A stretch of DNA of 38,466 nt from NCBI GenBank assembly GCA_963575745.1, contig CAUYUJ010006276.1, positions 15,001 through 53,466 on the forward strand, in the 5' to 3' direction. Below, piece by piece: positions 9,241-18,846 of the stretch (the stretch's first letter is position 1; each line of letters begins with the position of its first letter). The notes under the pieces are model-generated. The model was given only the letters and a program-made list of their open reading frames with translations, did no database searches and had not been told where the DNA came from. Position numbers and translations under genes: made by a program. The DNA is from Prorocentrum cordatum. Lineage: Eukaryota > Sar > Dinophyceae > Prorocentrales > Prorocentraceae.

Positions 9241-9585
9241 CTGCTCAAGTTGTAGGTCGCTTCAGATTCACGCGGTGACTTGCTGAGCGAACACACACGC
9301 ACACATGTACACATATACAGATGTGTACAGATGTGTACATGTGCTGTCATGACACCCTGTCGGCTGAAGACCCTACACGCAGTGCCGCTTTTCATACATG
9401 CGCGTGCGGACCATGCATTAAACATGCAGGGATTTAGTATTAAACACAACGATGAGTTCATGCATACATTCATTCATACGTTTATCATGCACTAAAATCC
9501 TATATGTATATATATACAATCCCAGTATTAAAATTGCCTTGTAACATAATTAACGAGCAAACCAACAAAACATAGCACCGCACTG
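9241..9585. other. AT-rich island
   Basis: A sharp drop in GC contains ACACACGCACACATGTACAC-like dinucleotide repeats (9285-9340) and a TATATGTATATATATA stretch (about 9500-9520). No gene is seen. It stands out from GC-rich flanks. Confidence 0.6.
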
Positions 9586-9640
9586 CGCATGCGGGAGGCC
9601 ACACGGGAGACCCTGCGGGAGACCATGCGGGAGACCATGG
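9586..9640 (+). repeat. 12-bp tandem repeat CGGGAGACCATG
   Basis: Three to four head-to-tail copies vary at one or two bases. Confidence 0.75.
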
Positions 9641-9710
9641 ACGGGCGGCCATACGGGCCACCGACTCCAGGGCCCCGGCCACGGGCGGGCCACACGGGAA
9701 ACCATGTGTC

Positions 9711-9830
9711 CTCCTCCTCCGTCTCCTCCTCCTCCTCTCCTCCTCCTCCTCCTCCTCCTCCTCCTCCTCCTCCTCCTCCTCCTCCTCCTCCTCCTCCTCC
9801 TCCTCCTCCTCCTCCTCCCCCTCACTCTGG
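9711..9830 (+). repeat. (TCC)n tract
   Basis: About 35 nearly perfect TCC units run directly into a 21-bp piece (9833-9853, GGACGCCCGAAATGGGTACG) of the family C foldback element that lies intact at 10036-10242. Confidence 0.95.
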
Positions 9831-10035
9831 ACGCCCGAAATGGGTACGGCCATGTGTCTGTCTTGCTAGCTCCGGCCTTGGGCCGGGTCGGGCTGAGCCC
9901 GCAGGGCTGACGGGGGGCCGGGAGGGGACTCGCGCCGATCGCCTGCGCAGCACGGAGGCGCGAGTGTTCGCAAATCCCCCCCCCTTCTCCGCGCAACGCC
10001 ACGCGCGCGGGGAGGGGGCCCGGCCCCTCTCGTCG

Positions 10036-10242
10036 GGACGCTCGAAACGGGTACGGAAAGAATGGGTACGATGCCCAACAGCAGTTCCTGTTCATCTTGA
10101 ACAGGGCTCGCCGTCCGCGCCGCCGCGGCCTGTGTCCACTTGAGACAGAAGGCCGCCTGCCCAACAGCGGCCGCTGTTGGTTCGGGACAACATCTGTTGC
10201 TGGGCATTGTGCCCATTCTTTCCGTGCCCATTTCGGGCGTCC
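10036..10242. mobile_element. foldback MITE, family C
   Basis: Arms of 49 bp at 10036-10084 and 10194-10242 are inverted repeats with about 85-90% identity by eye. The left arm begins GGACGCTCGAAACGGGTACG and both carry GGAAAGAATGGG. The interior holds GTCCACTTGAGACAGAAGGC. Related sequence in the same order fills intron 2 of the metallophosphoesterase gene (20167-20374). It has no coding capacity, and I found no target duplication. Confidence 0.75.
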
Positions 10243-10810
10243 AAAATGTGGGCCAACATTTCTGGGGCCTGCCTGCGGCCTCAAGTCGGGCACGTCTCTC
10301 TACAGGAGAAGCATTCAGAAGCAGTCAAAAAATCGTATGGGGGCGACTTTTGTTACTATGCTTGAGAATGTGTTGACTATTCTGCATCTCTCGTCCAAAA
10401 TCCGCCTGTAGGAGGACACGCCCGACCTAACACTGACCCCCTGGCCCTTCCGAAGCAGATGTTGATTTTGGCAAGGAGAAGATTCCGCTAAGCAGAACCT
10501 CTCAACCTCGCATTCGCAGCTTGATGGCCCCGCAAGGATTGAGGTTGATCCATTGTCATACTTGCCTCCCGGTTTCGTGGAGGGTTCATTTTTTTCCTTT
10601 TGTCCAGATCTCCCCCAGGGGCGCGAAGATAATCGCGGTTCGCGCATCGCGCCTTGGCTTGGCGAGGTGCCTTTCTCCAAGGTGGCCTCGAGAGTGCGCG
10701 AACGCAACCGCGCGTGGCGCATCGCAAGGCGCGATGGGCAAAGTTTGGTGGCCCAGTTGCCTGGCTTGCGTGCTTCAAGCCCGAGGATTCTTCATCAGTT
10801 GATTCACACA
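10243..10810 (+). other. unassigned DNA between MITE and PPR segment 2
   Basis: 10615-10745 holds an imperfect inverted repeat with GCGCATCGCGCCTTGG and GCATCGCAAGGCGCGATG. The segment ends ACATGTCAG, a plausible 3' splice site before PPR segment 2. Confidence 0.4.
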
Positions 10811-11128
10811 TGTCAGCTACAACGCTGCGATCAGCGCCTGCGAGAAAGGAGGAAAGTGGCAGCATGCGCTGTTGCTGCTCAGGGAGATGCGGGAGGTTGA
10901 GCTGGAGCTTGGCACTATCAGCTACAACGCTGGGATCAGCGCGTGCCAGAAAGGCGGGCAGTGGACGCAGGCCGTGATGCTCCTGAACGAGCTACTGGAC
11001 GTGAGGCTGGAACGCACTGCCGTCAGCTGCATCGCCGCGATGACCGCTTGCTAGACGGGCAAGCGGTGCCAGCGGGCTTCGTTGCTGTTCAGCGATCTGC
11101 GGGAAGTGAGCGTGCAGCCAGATCTCGT
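10811..11128 (+). pseudogene. PPR segment 2 with an internal stop
   Basis: It codes SYNAAISACEKGGKWQHALL, then ISYNAGISACQKGGQWTQAV, then AVSCIAAMTAC followed by TAG at 11052-11054. Past the stop, in the same frame, the PPR pattern goes on as GKRCQRASLLFSDLREVSVQ. The consensus at this point is AC-E-K-G, so TAG is one base from GAG. Either the array is a pseudogene or this copy ends early. The neighbouring PPR segments at 12.3 and 12.8 kb continue the same repeat type. Confidence 0.6.
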
Positions 11129-11500
11129 CGTCGTCGTCAGCGTCAGCGTCATCGTGGTCGTCGCCGTCGTCGTCGCTGCCGTGGTCGTCCTCGAGGGCGC
11201 CGCCGCGCACACACAGCAGTGCTCCTGGCATCCGCGCGTGCGACACGGCTTCCCCCCGGCCTCCCCAGCTGCCGGCCTTGGCGGCCCCGGGGGGCGGGCA
11301 CGGGGTCGGCCCACGACGACCCGGCGCGGCCCACTTCGGGCGGGGCTGCAGGACAGGGGCAACTCGTTCCGGAGTCCTCCTCCTCTTCCTCCTCCTCCTC
11401 CTCCTCCTCCTCCTCCTCCTCCTCCTCCTCCTCCCCCTCCTCCTCCTCCTCCTCCTCCTCCTCCTCCTCCTTCTCCTCCTCCTCCCCCCACAGAGCGTTC
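11129..11500 (+). repeat. (GTC)n stretch and (TCC)n tract
   Basis: 11126-11195 is an impure GTC/GTCGTC run. 11376-11492 is a nearly pure TCC tract. The DNA between is GC-rich with no domain. Confidence 0.85.
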
Positions 11501-11932
11501 CTGAGCGCTCTAGACTGGCCCCGGCGCCCGATGCATCCTGCAGAACCACCGGACCTCAGAGATCCCCGATTTGCCCCAGGCCGATTCTTGTCTCGGCCTC
11601 GTCCCACCCCTCCGGTCCCCAGTTGGCCCGAGCGAACCTCCAGGAGGCGCCCACTGCGGCTCGAGTGGCCCAGGACTCCCCAAGAGGGCGCCGAGGGGGC
11701 TCCAAGAGGCTCTAAGGGTGCTCCGCGCAGGGACGCCCCAGAGGCGAGACGCGTCAGATCGACGCCATGCCCGCGGATTCGTCGCGCTCGCCTCGTTTGG
11801 GCCCCAGCTGGCTCCGAGAGGGCCAAAGAGGCCCACGAGAGCCCCAAGTTCGGCTCAGGACGCTCCCAAGATAGACCTAGATTGCCCCGGCTGACTTCCT
11901 GCCAGGAGAGGCAAGCAACGGCAAGCACCAGC

Positions 11933-11982
<50 letters not shown>

Positions 11983-12270
11983 AGCAGAACCAGTGAGCAG
12001 CAGCACCGATCAGCAACCGTTGGAACCCAAGGCAGCAGCAAACAGGGCAAGGAGCGGCAGCAGTCAGCAGAAAGCAACAGCAAGCAGCGGCAGAGGAGGG
12101 TAAAGAGAAGTCTCTGGCATCCTTCTGGGATCCTTTCTCCCGGGGCCCCTCCACCGCACAGTGCAGCGCATCAGCCGATGGCGCGTGCATGCCAAAAACT
12201 GGCCGAGCCGCCGTTCTGCTTGATCCAGACTGGTGTGGCGCGTTGCTGCTGAGCCGATTTGGACGAGCAC
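11501..12270 (+). other. unassigned DNA with a decamer-like stretch and (CAG)n
   Basis: 11640-11880 repeats CCAAGAGG and CCCAAGAT words, related to the 10-bp repeat at 6-7 kb. 11931-11987 is a (CAG)n run followed to about 12095 by looser CAG/CAA repeats. The same strand read as protein is polyglutamine or, in other frames, poly-Ser/Ala. I do not call a gene. Confidence 0.6.
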
Positions 12271-12286
12271 GTTGCTAATCTGTACG

Positions 12287-12660
12287 TCCTAGTCCTCTCC
12301 TACAATGCTGACCAGCGCGTGCGAGCCAGGCGGGCAGTGGCAGCGGGCCTTGTCGCTGATCAGCGGCATATTGGAGGCGAAGCTGGAACCAGACTCCTTC
12401 AGCTACACTGGAGTCAGCGTGGGCGAGAACGGCGGGCACTGGCAGGGAGCGCTGGTCACACTGTGCCACATGCAGGGGTCCCAGTTGCAGCCGTCCGTCC
12501 TCATCCACAATGCTGGAGCCAGCGCCTGCGAGAAGGGTAGGCACTGGTTCTACGGGCTCTCGCTGCTCGGCGAGCTGCCGGAGGCGACCATGCGGCCAGA
12601 TCTGGCCACCTGCAGCAATCGGCTCTCCACGCGCAAGGAGCGACAGGCCCTGTGGCTGGC
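12287..12660 (+). pseudogene. PPR segment 3 with a frameshift
   Basis: It codes VLSYNA in one frame and, two bases out of phase, LTSACEPGGQWQRALSLISG, then LEPDSFSYTGVSVGENGGHW, then SVLIHNAGASACEKGRHWFY and TMRPDL. Against the repeat consensus SYNAAISACE, the DNA reads TACAATGCTG followed by ACCAGCGCG, two bases short. Three further PPR units are then open. It could be a real exon whose start lies at the ATG inside AATGCTG. Confidence 0.6.
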
Positions 12661-12662
12661 CA

Positions 12663-12800
12663 GAGGAGGAGGAGGAGAAGGAGGAGAAGGAGGGAGAGGG
12701 GGCGGAGGGGAGTGGGAGTGGGGGGAGGGGGAAGGGGGAGGAGGAGAGGAGGAGAGAGGAGGAGGAGGAGGAGGAGGAGGAGGATGAGGAGGAGGAGCAA
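12663..12800 (+). repeat. (GGA)n tract
   Basis: It is purine-rich on the same strand as the PPR segments it separates, the opposite polarity to the other intron tracts. Confidence 0.9.
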
Positions 12801-12802
12801 GG

Positions 12803-12940
12803 GGATGCCGAGGTCGAAGCTGAAGACGAGCGCCCTGAACTGCAGCGCCCCTGCCGGCGCCTGCGAGAAGGACGGGCAGTGGCTGCGGGCGGTGCGGCGA
12901 CTCCGCAAGCCGCAGGAGGCCGAGGATGAGTTCCGGCAGG
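12803..12940 (+). CDS. PPR segment 4
   Basis: It codes MPRSKLKTSALNCSAPAGAC and EKDGQWLRAVRRLRKPQEAE, one PPR unit with the usual ACEKxGQW core. It begins right after the (GGA)n tract and runs into a (TCC)n tract. Position suggests an exon of the same PPR gene as segments 1-3. Confidence 0.6.
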
Positions 12941-12949
12941 CAGCGGCCT

Positions 12950-13085
12950 CCGCATCCTCCTCCTCCTCCTCCTCCTCCTCCCTCCTCCTCCACCCTCCTC
13001 CTCCTCACCGCCTCCTCCTCGCTCCTCCTCCTCCTCCTCCTCCTCCTCCTCCTCCTCCTCCCCCTCTCCCCACCTCCCCTCCCGC
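12950..13085 (+). repeat. (TCC)n tract
   Basis: A TCC trinucleotide tract with a few CAC and CGC interruptions follows PPR segment 4. Confidence 0.92.
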
Positions 13086-13385
13086 CCCCTCTCCCATCTG
13101 ACACATCCGGTCGGACCGGGGTAGGGCTTCGGGCTGCGCAAAGACAGGTCCCTAGGTAGTCTTTGGCTGGCCGCAGCAGGCCTCCCAAGTGGTCCAGGGC
13201 GGTCTCAAGACTGCGACCCTGGGGCGCGGGACGCCCCAGAGGGGCGCCGCCGCGGGCGGCGCCAGGATGTGGAGCCCGCCCCAGCCTGCTCGGAGGGGCC
13301 TGTCGAGGCCAGCCGGGACTACGGTCGGACGGAGGTACAGGATCGAGGTCGGTTCGGGGAGGGCGCCCCAATGTTCTTAGTGCTT
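13086..13385. other. unassigned GC-rich DNA
   Basis: It contains a small palindrome GGCGCCGCCGCGGGCGGCGC near 13243. No gene is recognised. Confidence 0.4.
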
Positions 13386-13586
13386 GCTCCTCCTCCTCCT
13401 CCTCCTCCTCCTCCTCCTCCTCCTCCTCCTCCTCCTCCTCCTCCTCCTCGTGAAGATGGTCCAGGGGATCCCCCACCAAGGAGAAGGTTCCATGGTTTCA
13501 TCGTCCCTCCTCGCACCCCCCCCTCCCCCCGTGCGCTGGGGGAGCGGGAGGAGGAGGAGGAGGAGGAGGAGGAGGAGGAGGAGGAG

Positions 13587-13629
<43 letters not shown>

Positions 13630-13762
13630 TGGAGGACGGAGGAGGAAGGAATGAGGAGGTTCAGGAGGGAGAGGGAAGGAGAAGGAGGAGGAGGCATCCC
13701 TCCTCCGCCTCCTCCTCCTCTACCTCCTCCTCCGCCTCCTCCTCCTCCTCCTCCTCCTCCAT
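13386..13762. repeat. opposed (TCC)n, (GGA)n and (GAC)n tracts
   Basis: (TCC)n at 13386-13450, (GGA)n at 13537-13590, (GAC)n at about 13588-13630 and (TCC)n at about 13698-13762. The first two are of opposite polarity, 90 bp apart, and could pair. Confidence 0.88.
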
Positions 13763-13950
13763 GCTGGACGACAGCCTCGAGTGAAGGGTCCACCGAGCCT
13801 GGAGTCGGACAAACGAGGCTTGGAGGGAGTGCTAGCATCTAGCATAGCGGTGCAGGTGCCTACTGAGCCTGCATCGCGTCAGAGTCGCCACGTTGCTTGT
13901 GCTGGACGACAGCCTCGAGGCCAGGTGCCCAGTGAGCCTGGAGTTGGAAG
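13763..13950 (+). repeat. 69-bp tandem repeat, about three copies
   Basis: The word CAGGTGCC(C/T)A(C/G)TGAGCCTG or a variant occurs near 13785, 13853 and 13922. GCTGGACGACAGCCTCGAG is exactly repeated at 13763 and 13901. Confidence 0.7.
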
Positions 13951-13957
13951 GATAATG

Positions 13958-15463
13958 CCCCAAGGTGGCTGGCCAGGGAGGTGCATTCCCCTGCACTGGG
14001 GTCAGGTACGGCGCCAGTGGCCAGGGAGCTGCATGGCCCTGGGCGGCGCACAGGAAGGTCGACGTCGTTTCCCTCATCCCCATGTGGAGCTAGATGCAGA
14101 GTCGAAAAGCAGAGTCAGGTCGATGCTGGGGTTTTGTTGCCCCAGGTGGCCAGGGATGTTCATTCCCCCGGGCTGGGGACAAAGACTGCGACGTGGGCCA
14201 TGTCTTCCTCATCTTCGGCCGTAGCGAGGCAGCTGTCGCTTCGTGGGGGTGATGGCCGTGGCCAGGCTTGCCCTGTGCTCGGAGATGGTGGGCTACGACC
14301 TGGTGCGGCTGGGCGTGGTGATTCCAAGGAAGAGTGCCGGGGCCAGGCGGCCTCGTCCGGGCGTATTCCTCATGTGGCCAGGGAAGTGCATTCCCCTGGA
14401 CTGGGGACGGGCCCTACGACGAGGACAAGTCCGTCTTCATGGTCGGCGGCCTCCCCTGGTGCACTCTTCCGACCTGAAAGAGCCGAGACCCCCCGTGCGT
14501 TGAGGGGGGGATCGCTGGAGGTCGGGCCGAAGCCGCTAGCAAGAGGGTCAAGGGCCGCGTGTGCTTCAAGTCCCGCGTCGACTGGGTGCAAGCGGGTTCC
14601 CTGCATGGACTACCTCAGGGAGTTGCGGGCACCCTCCGATAAATTGCCCGATGCGACCGACGTGGAGCAGGTCAGCTCGGCGGCGTTGAAGTGCTGACGC
14701 CGCCATCCTCCTCCCCATGTGGAGCTCGATGCAGTCTCGGAAAATGTTGTTAGGACGCCCCAGCACGTGAAGCTAGTATTTTTCCTCCCCAGGTGGCCAA
14801 GGATCTGCATTCCCCTGGACTGGGGAACTACGACGAGGGCCAGGTCTTCCTCGTCGGGGGCCGTGGCGAGGAAGCTGTCGCACCGTGGGAGCGGTGGCCT
14901 TGGGCAGGCTTGCCGTGTGCTCGAAGATGGTGGACTGCGACCTGGTGTGGCTGGGCGTGGTGATTCCAAGGAAGAGCGCAGGGGCCCGCTGGTCTCGTAC
15001 ACCCGCGCTGCTTCGGCCGGCTCGGTACGGCGACAATTCCAAGGCCGAGGTGGCGATGGCGTACAGCCCCAGGTGGTCAGGGATGTGCATTCCCCTAGAC
15101 TGGGGTCTGGACCGCCAAGCGCCAGAACGGCGAGTCGCCCGCAGTGCTCATTGAGGGAGCTGCAGTGGCTGGCAGAGCACCCTGAGGCGGCCGCCAGGCG
15201 CTTCGGGACGTGCAGCAGCAACCCGCGCGTGGCGAGGGGTTAGGTCACTGCCTGGGCTGGTTGCCGGAGGTTGCCAGCATGCGCACTGGAGGCACTGGAG
15301 GGAGCAGGCCATGGACATGTGGTGGATCATGGGCCTGCTGCTGTCGCCGATGGCGAGGGAGCTGCATTCCCCTCGGCGGCGCCTTCCCCCCTGCGCGGCG
15401 AGGGGTTAGGCCACCATTTCGTCGTGGGCGCCAGTGGCCAGGATGTGCATTCCCTGGGCGGCG
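13958..15463. repeat. eight dispersed ~37-44-bp palindromes
   Basis: Copies lie at 13958-14001, about 14012-14048, 14140-14178, about 14373-14406, 14787-14825, 15067-15105, 15345-15382 and 15428-15463. The main form is CCCCAGGTGGCCAGGG, TGTGCA or similar at the centre, then TTCCCCTGGACTGGGG. Three forms (14012, 15345, 15428) have CGCC and GGCG as outer arms in place of CCCCAG and CTGGGG. Bases change in both arms together, so pairing is kept. Confidence 0.8.
14076..15000 (+). repeat. segmental duplication, ~285 bp, offset ~635 bp
   Basis: 14076-14360 and 14711-15000 align through most of their length, starting CCCCATGTGGAGCT and ending GTGATTCCAAGGAAGAG. Each copy contains one of the palindromes. 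Just after the palindrome both code a similar peptide (CDVGHVFLIFGR and NYDEGQVFLVGGR), and a third version PYDEDKSVFMVGG follows at 14408. This may be a decayed, repeated exon of a gene I do not recognise. Confidence 0.65.
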
Positions 15464-15600
15464 CGGGCAGTTCCCCCTGCGTGGCGAGGGGGTAGGCCAC
15501 CACGTCGGCCTCCGCTGAGGCCGCGGCCCACAGTAGGCCCGCCGCGCGTCCCCGCGGCCTGCCCCGCGCGGGGTCGGGATCCGACCCCCCGTGGGGGCGC
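15227..15600 (+). repeat. GGCGAGGGGTTAGG direct repeats
   Basis: Three copies of (C/G)TG(C/G)CGAGGGG(T/G)TAGG(T/C)CAC occur near 15230, 15393 and 15480, between the last two palindromes and after them. No gene is recognised. Confidence 0.6.
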
Positions 15601-16029
15601 GCTCTCCTCCTCCTCCTCCTCCTCCTCCTCCTCCTCCTCCTCCTCCTCCTCCTCCTCCTCCTCCTCCTCCTCGTCCTCGTCCTCGTCCACCTCCTCCTCT
15701 CTCCTCCTCCTCCTCCTCCTCCTCCTCCCTCCTCCTCCTCCTCCTCCTCCTCCTCCTCCTCCTCCTCGTCCTCCTCCTCCTCCTCCTCCTCCTTCTCCTC
15801 CTCCTCCTCCTCCTCCTCACCTCCACCTCCCACCTCCTCCTCCTCTTCTCCTCCTCCTTCTTTTTTCCTCCTCCTCCTCCTCCTCCTCCTCCACCTCCTC
15901 CTCCACCTCCTCCTCTCCTCCCCTCCTCCTCCTCCTCCTCCTCCTCCTTCCTCCTCTTCCTCCTCCTCCTTCTTTTCCTCCTCCTCCTCCTCCTCCTCCT
16001 CCTCCTCCTCCTCCTCCTCCTCCTCCCTC
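15601..16029 (+). repeat. long (TCC)n tract
   Basis: 429 bp, the second-longest TCC tract in the window. It is followed after 231 bp by a (GGA)n tract of similar length. Confidence 0.95.
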
Positions 16030-16260
16030 TTCGTGCCGATCCTCTCGGGACTGCCCAAAGCCACCCCCAGGACAACTCCTGGGATCTTTTCGCATTCCTG
16101 GGCAGGTTCCGACTGCCCAAGGACTGGAGACGAGCCCGCGGATACCGCAACCCATGAATAAATCAAGTCGTAGTTTTTGTCGAAACATCCCTCGCCTCGC
16201 TCCCTGGACAACGGAGTAGGCAGCACTGCGCAGGATCTTCCGGATGCGTGGGAACAGCAT
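16030..16260. other. spacer between opposed microsatellites
   Basis: Mixed-composition DNA of 231 bp, no gene recognised. If the two tracts pair it would be the loop of a very long hairpin. Confidence 0.5.
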
Positions 16261-16668
16261 GAGGACGAGGAGGAACAGGAGACAGAGGAAACGGAGGAGG
16301 TGGAAGAGGAGGAGGAGGAGAAGAAGGAGGAGGAGGAGGAGGAGATGAAGGAGGAGGAGGAGGAGGAGGAGAAGGAGGGAGGGGAAATGGAGGAGAATGA
16401 GTAGGAGGAGGACGAGGAAGGAGGAGGAGGAGGACGACAGGAACAGGAGAGGAGGAGAGGAGGAGGAGAGGAGGAGAGGAGAGGAGGAGGAGGAGGAGGA
16501 GGATGGAGGAAGAGGTGAGAAGGAGGAGGAGGAGGAGGAGGAGAGAGGTGGAGGAGGAGGGAGGAGGAGAAGGGAGGAGGAGAGAGGAGAGGAGGGGAGG
16601 GAGGGAGGGAGATGGAGGAAGGAGGAGGGAGAGGGAGGAGGAGGAGAGGGAAGGGAGGGAAGGGAGGA
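16261..16668 (+). repeat. long (GGA)n tract
   Basis: 408 bp of GGA/GAG with AGAGG and GGGA interruptions, the complement of the tract at 15601-16029. Confidence 0.94.
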
Positions 16669-16970
16669 TGCGGCGGTCGACGTGCAGGGTCCCTCTGCAC
16701 GACCGGCCGCCCGCAGGTCCCGTGGCCCGGCCCTCGAGGCAGGCGAGCTCCGCCTGTGCACGTGGGGCAGTCGGTCGTGCTCGCGCTGGACGTGCACGAT
16801 TCTCGGGCGATCGCAGAGAGCGAAGCGGCGAAGCCCACTTTTTTTCAGGTTCGCTGCTTCTCTTGGCTGGTGCGAGCTTTCGCCGCAATCAGCGGCTCAT
16901 CAGGCTTGAGCCTAGATTGGCTCTGGATTCGCACTCTACCTGCAGGGAGAAAAGACTGGTCTACTCTGCA
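16669..16970. other. unassigned DNA
   Basis: There are short inverted words (GTGCAGGGTCCCTCTGCAC near 16681) but no gene. Confidence 0.4.
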
Positions 16971-17050
16971 AGAACGGTTTTCTGAAGGCAGATCTGCCTT
17001 CGAAAAGAACGGTTTTTTGAAGGCAGATCTGCCTTCAAAAAACCGTTCTT
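16971..17050. repeat. 46-bp perfect palindrome with a preceding half copy
   Basis: 17005-17050 is a perfect inverted repeat with no loop, centred on AGATCT, with outer arm AAGAACGGTTTTTTGAAGGC. Immediately before, 16971-17006 is a near copy (TTCTGAAGGCAGATCTGCCT core) that lacks the outer right arm, so the two share a boundary. Confidence 0.95.
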
Positions 17051-17240
17051 ACGTAGGAGAGTCTCGACGGATGTTTTGTCTTTTTGGGGCCTATTTAAGA
17101 TCAACTTCTCGAATTTCAACAGTTCGTTACAGTTCTAGTATTTGTTCCCCCCATATTCGATCTTATTCCGCTCGCCATCTTGATCTCAAATCGATCGGGT
17201 CAATATTGCTATCAATTACTATCAAAAAGCATGGGATCAA
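17051..17240. other. AT-richer stretch
   Basis: It includes GGGCCTATTTAAGATC near 17090 and TTTTTGGGG. No gene follows directly, so I do not call a promoter. Confidence 0.4.
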
Positions 17241-17410
17241 GGGGGCGTGGATTAGCGACGGGCCCCATTTCCATGGGAAATCGCGGATTGCCGCCGCCGA
17301 GCGAGGCGGCACCGGCCGCATTTTGGGGAGGGCGCCTCCCCCGATCCATGGATTTGGCGACCGCGCGCCAAATCCATGGATGGATCGCTAATCCATATTT
17401 GCGCGCCCCC
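17241..17410. mobile_element. foldback MITE, family D
   Basis: The ends are inverted: GGGGGCGTGGATTAGCGA at the left and the reverse complement of TCGCTAATCCATATTTGC plus GCGCCCCC at the right. Inside, 17344-17381 is a second palindrome with 16-bp arms (ATCCATGGATTTGGCG). A diverged relative lies near 3760-3820. Confidence 0.7.
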
Positions 17411-17649
17411 GAGATTTGTTCGCAGGGTCGGCAGCAGACTGGTGCGGAGCTCTGGCCATATGGGAGAGGCGATGCTGCAAGCGCCGACCGTGCGCGAGCG
17501 CAGACATGAGCACCCGTGGCCCCAGAGGAGCAGGAGGGGTCGCTGGGAGCGTGCCGCTGGCACCCGGATTGGGATGACAGCCGCTTGCCTAGCCGAGATT
17601 GGCGGGCGGGATTCCATTGGGACGACCTGCTACGCCCCCAACGTATGAC
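17411..17649. other. unassigned DNA before LINE remnant
   Basis: No feature is recognised. It may be more of the decayed LINE. Confidence 0.35.
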
Positions 17650-18590
17650 AATTTGCCCTGCTTGCGCCGAGATGTAACATCCCAAACCAAGACACGTGGT
17701 CTGGCACTGCACCCAGACAAAGCCAATATCTTGACGAGCGTCCGCCGGAGAGACGGAAGAACGATGGATCATGTCATGTCGACATCACCGGTGAGAGCAT
17801 CGAAATATCGCGTTCCGACCAGAGCACGAAGTATTTAGGAAGGAAGTTCACCTTTAACGGTTTTCACGACACACAGCTGCGCAATAGGATTGCCGGAGGA
17901 TGGTGCCGCTTCGACCAATTGAGATACGAGCTGACACCAAGCGTTTCCCGCTACACAGTCGATTGAGGCTCTCCACCGGAACTATCACACCATCAGTGGT
18001 GTACGGGTGCTCTTTTTGGACCCCCAACAACGAGATGATCCTCACTCCACGGCGTGCCCAGCGGAGAAGGCTCAGGCTTGTAACGGGGGCGCCACGGCGT
18101 CGCAACACGTATACAAAACCACGCCCGCGATGACGACACCGGCGAAGCGGCCCGTACCGACGCAGCAGACACCCCTACCCACCACGACAGAGCCGAAGGT
18201 AGAGAAGAAGACGGGCCGGAACCGTGGGAAGGCTTCCTACGAAGATCGCCGCACGCAGCTCTGGAGCATGCTCGGCGCACAGGCGTGGAGGACTGGCCTT
18301 CGGCACAGCTCAAGCGGAAGCGGCGGTGGGCATCGCCCGTCGCAACCCACGACTACGAGAGATGGACGCGGATCTCAATTCACTGGACCCCGAGCACCCA
18401 CGACCCACGCCCAACCCAGCGACGCCACGGAGGACAACGTAAGAAATGAGATTCCGAAATCATTCAAATTCTACGCACAGTCACTGCGCACGACGGCGAC
18501 GACGACGACGACCACAAAAGGTGGATACACATTGCGACGAACAAAGAAGCATGGTCGGCATCGGAACCGAAATTTCTGGCATGTGTCAAT
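17650..18590 (+). pseudogene. decayed LINE reverse transcriptase C-terminus
   Basis: Pieces in successive frames match the tail of dinoflagellate LINE polyproteins in the right order. GLALHPDKANILTSV is RT thumb-side sequence near 17700. KYLGRKFTFN and QLRNRIAGGWCRFDQLRYEL follow near 17830-17930. TITPSVVYGCSFW and RRAQRRRLRLVTGAPRR lie at 17980-18105. EPWEGFLRRSPHAALEHAR with VEDWPSAQLKRKRRW and RISIHWTPS lies at 18215-18395. HKRWIHIATNKEAW with SEPKFLACVN lies near 18510-18590. At least two frame changes and the missing 5' part mark it as a fossil. It is on the plus strand and is not the same LINE as at 22-36 kb. Confidence 0.75.
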
Positions 18591-18846
18591 GTTGGGGGGG
18601 TTGCGCGCGACACTCGAACACTATGGCCTGAGTCCCCTCCTCCCTCCTTCCCTTCGATTTGCTATTTTTTTTTCGGCGCTCCAGGGCCACCGTTGGGCTC
18701 TCGCAAGGCCGTCCCCCGGGACGAAAGACTGGCGCCTCGCTTCGCTTCGCCTTCGACGCGAGCTCGAAGGAAATGAAAAGCATGGCTGAAGCCAAACGTG
18801 AGTGCAGCCCTGCCGTCGCGGCTAGCCCCGTGCGTCTCGACTGGCG
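18591..18846. other. unassigned DNA
   Basis: A short T run (18664-18672) and GC-rich sequence. No gene. Confidence 0.4.

Noticed and set aside
13958-15463. CRISPR array
   Set aside because: Spacing is irregular, the repeats are palindromes with changing arms, there are no cas genes, and the DNA is eukaryotic.
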